Source of the DNA: Klebsormidium nitens
Taxonomy: Eukaryota > Streptophyta > Klebsormidiophyceae > Klebsormidiales > Klebsormidiaceae
Direction: 5' to 3'
Assembly: GCA_000708835.1 (NCBI GenBank)
Contig: DF237633.1
Span: 10,848-44,432, forward strand
DNA length: 33,585 nucleotides
Shown here: positions 33,359 to 33,585 of the stretch, one piece after another
Layout: every line of letters begins with the position of its first letter
How positions within the stretch are numbered: position 1 is the first letter of the stretch
The notes under the pieces: model-generated
The model's database searches: none
What the model was told of the DNA's origin: nothing
The model's input: only the letters and a program-made list of their open reading frames with translations
Program-made: the position numbers and the translations under genes

Positions 33359-33474
33359 GCGAGGGAACCCGAGTTCGATATCATTGATGTACGGTCTCTT
33401 TATGTGAAGCCTTCTACGCGAGGAACCCGAGTTCGATGATGTTAAAGGTCTCTTCTCAGAATATGAAGGACTTC
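33359..33474. repeat. Two-unit imperfect direct repeat, period 59 bp
   Basis: GCGAGGGAACCCGAGTTCGA at 33359 recurs as GCGAGGAACCCGAGTTCGA at 33418, each followed by a diverged GGTCTCTT and TATGAAG. The GAGTTCGAT core resembles a Pol III B box, but no A box or tRNA fold was found with it. Confidence 0.6.
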
Positions 33475-33585
33475 AATGATCCCTTTCATTCCTCCTACCA
33501 AATTTAACTTGAAGGGTGCTCGGAAGCGGAATTTGTTGGTCGTGGCCCGTACATACGGTAGATCATGGCTACCGTACTTACAAGC

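Larger units (their letters stand above)
31752..33585. other. Intergenic region downstream of UTP14
   Basis: Only short ORFs without family features are present. The stretch holds the UTP14 3' UTR, a TATA/CATATA-rich section (about 32500-32760), a run of A around 32701-32719, and the 59-bp direct repeat near its end. An 8-bp inverted repeat (TACGGTAG/CTACCGTA) lies at the very right edge. Confidence 0.45.

Overview
The window looks like nuclear DNA of a green-lineage eukaryote, most likely a streptophyte alga or early-diverging land plant. The reasons are GT-AG introns of roughly 250-1,750 bases in four genes, a plant-type DTX/MATE transporter, a bestrophin channel, a decayed Ty3/gypsy retroelement, and no bacterial-style operons. 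The species cannot be named from sequence alone.

Layout, left to right: a decayed gypsy reverse transcriptase (1-about 570) and a short coding-like remnant (about 731-870); a MATE exporter on the minus strand (5882 down to 1920, eight exons); an intergenic stretch with a 207-bp MITE-like element flanked by TTA (6514-6720); a bestrophin-type anion channel on the plus strand (about 7356-11544, six exons); the nucleolar WD40 protein WDR55 on the minus strand (20548 down to 12540, seven exons, 389 aa); a small COA3-like mitochondrial protein on the minus strand (21526-21338); and the SSU-processome factor UTP14 on the plus strand (21968-31751, eight exons, 1,075 aa). The last 1.8 kb is intergenic.

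WDR55 and UTP14 are both ribosome-biogenesis proteins. COA3 and UTP14 are divergent across about 440 bp, which may act as a shared promoter region. The MATE and bestrophin genes are unrelated membrane transport genes, and each carries an apparent one-base frame conflict.

The most unusual feature is in the WDR55-COA3-UTP14 block. Introns next to particular exons hold arrays of partial copies of the exon edge, each with its splice site and some flanking intron. The copies are direct, in the gene's own orientation, spaced mostly 150-190 bp apart (about 130 bp for UTP14 exon 7), and stacked on the outer side of one exon boundary. At least eight boundaries show this, with one to six copies each. 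Many copies keep the reading frame and differ from the real exon mainly at silent codon positions, while the attached intron parts are far more diverged. I do not recognise a named system that explains this.
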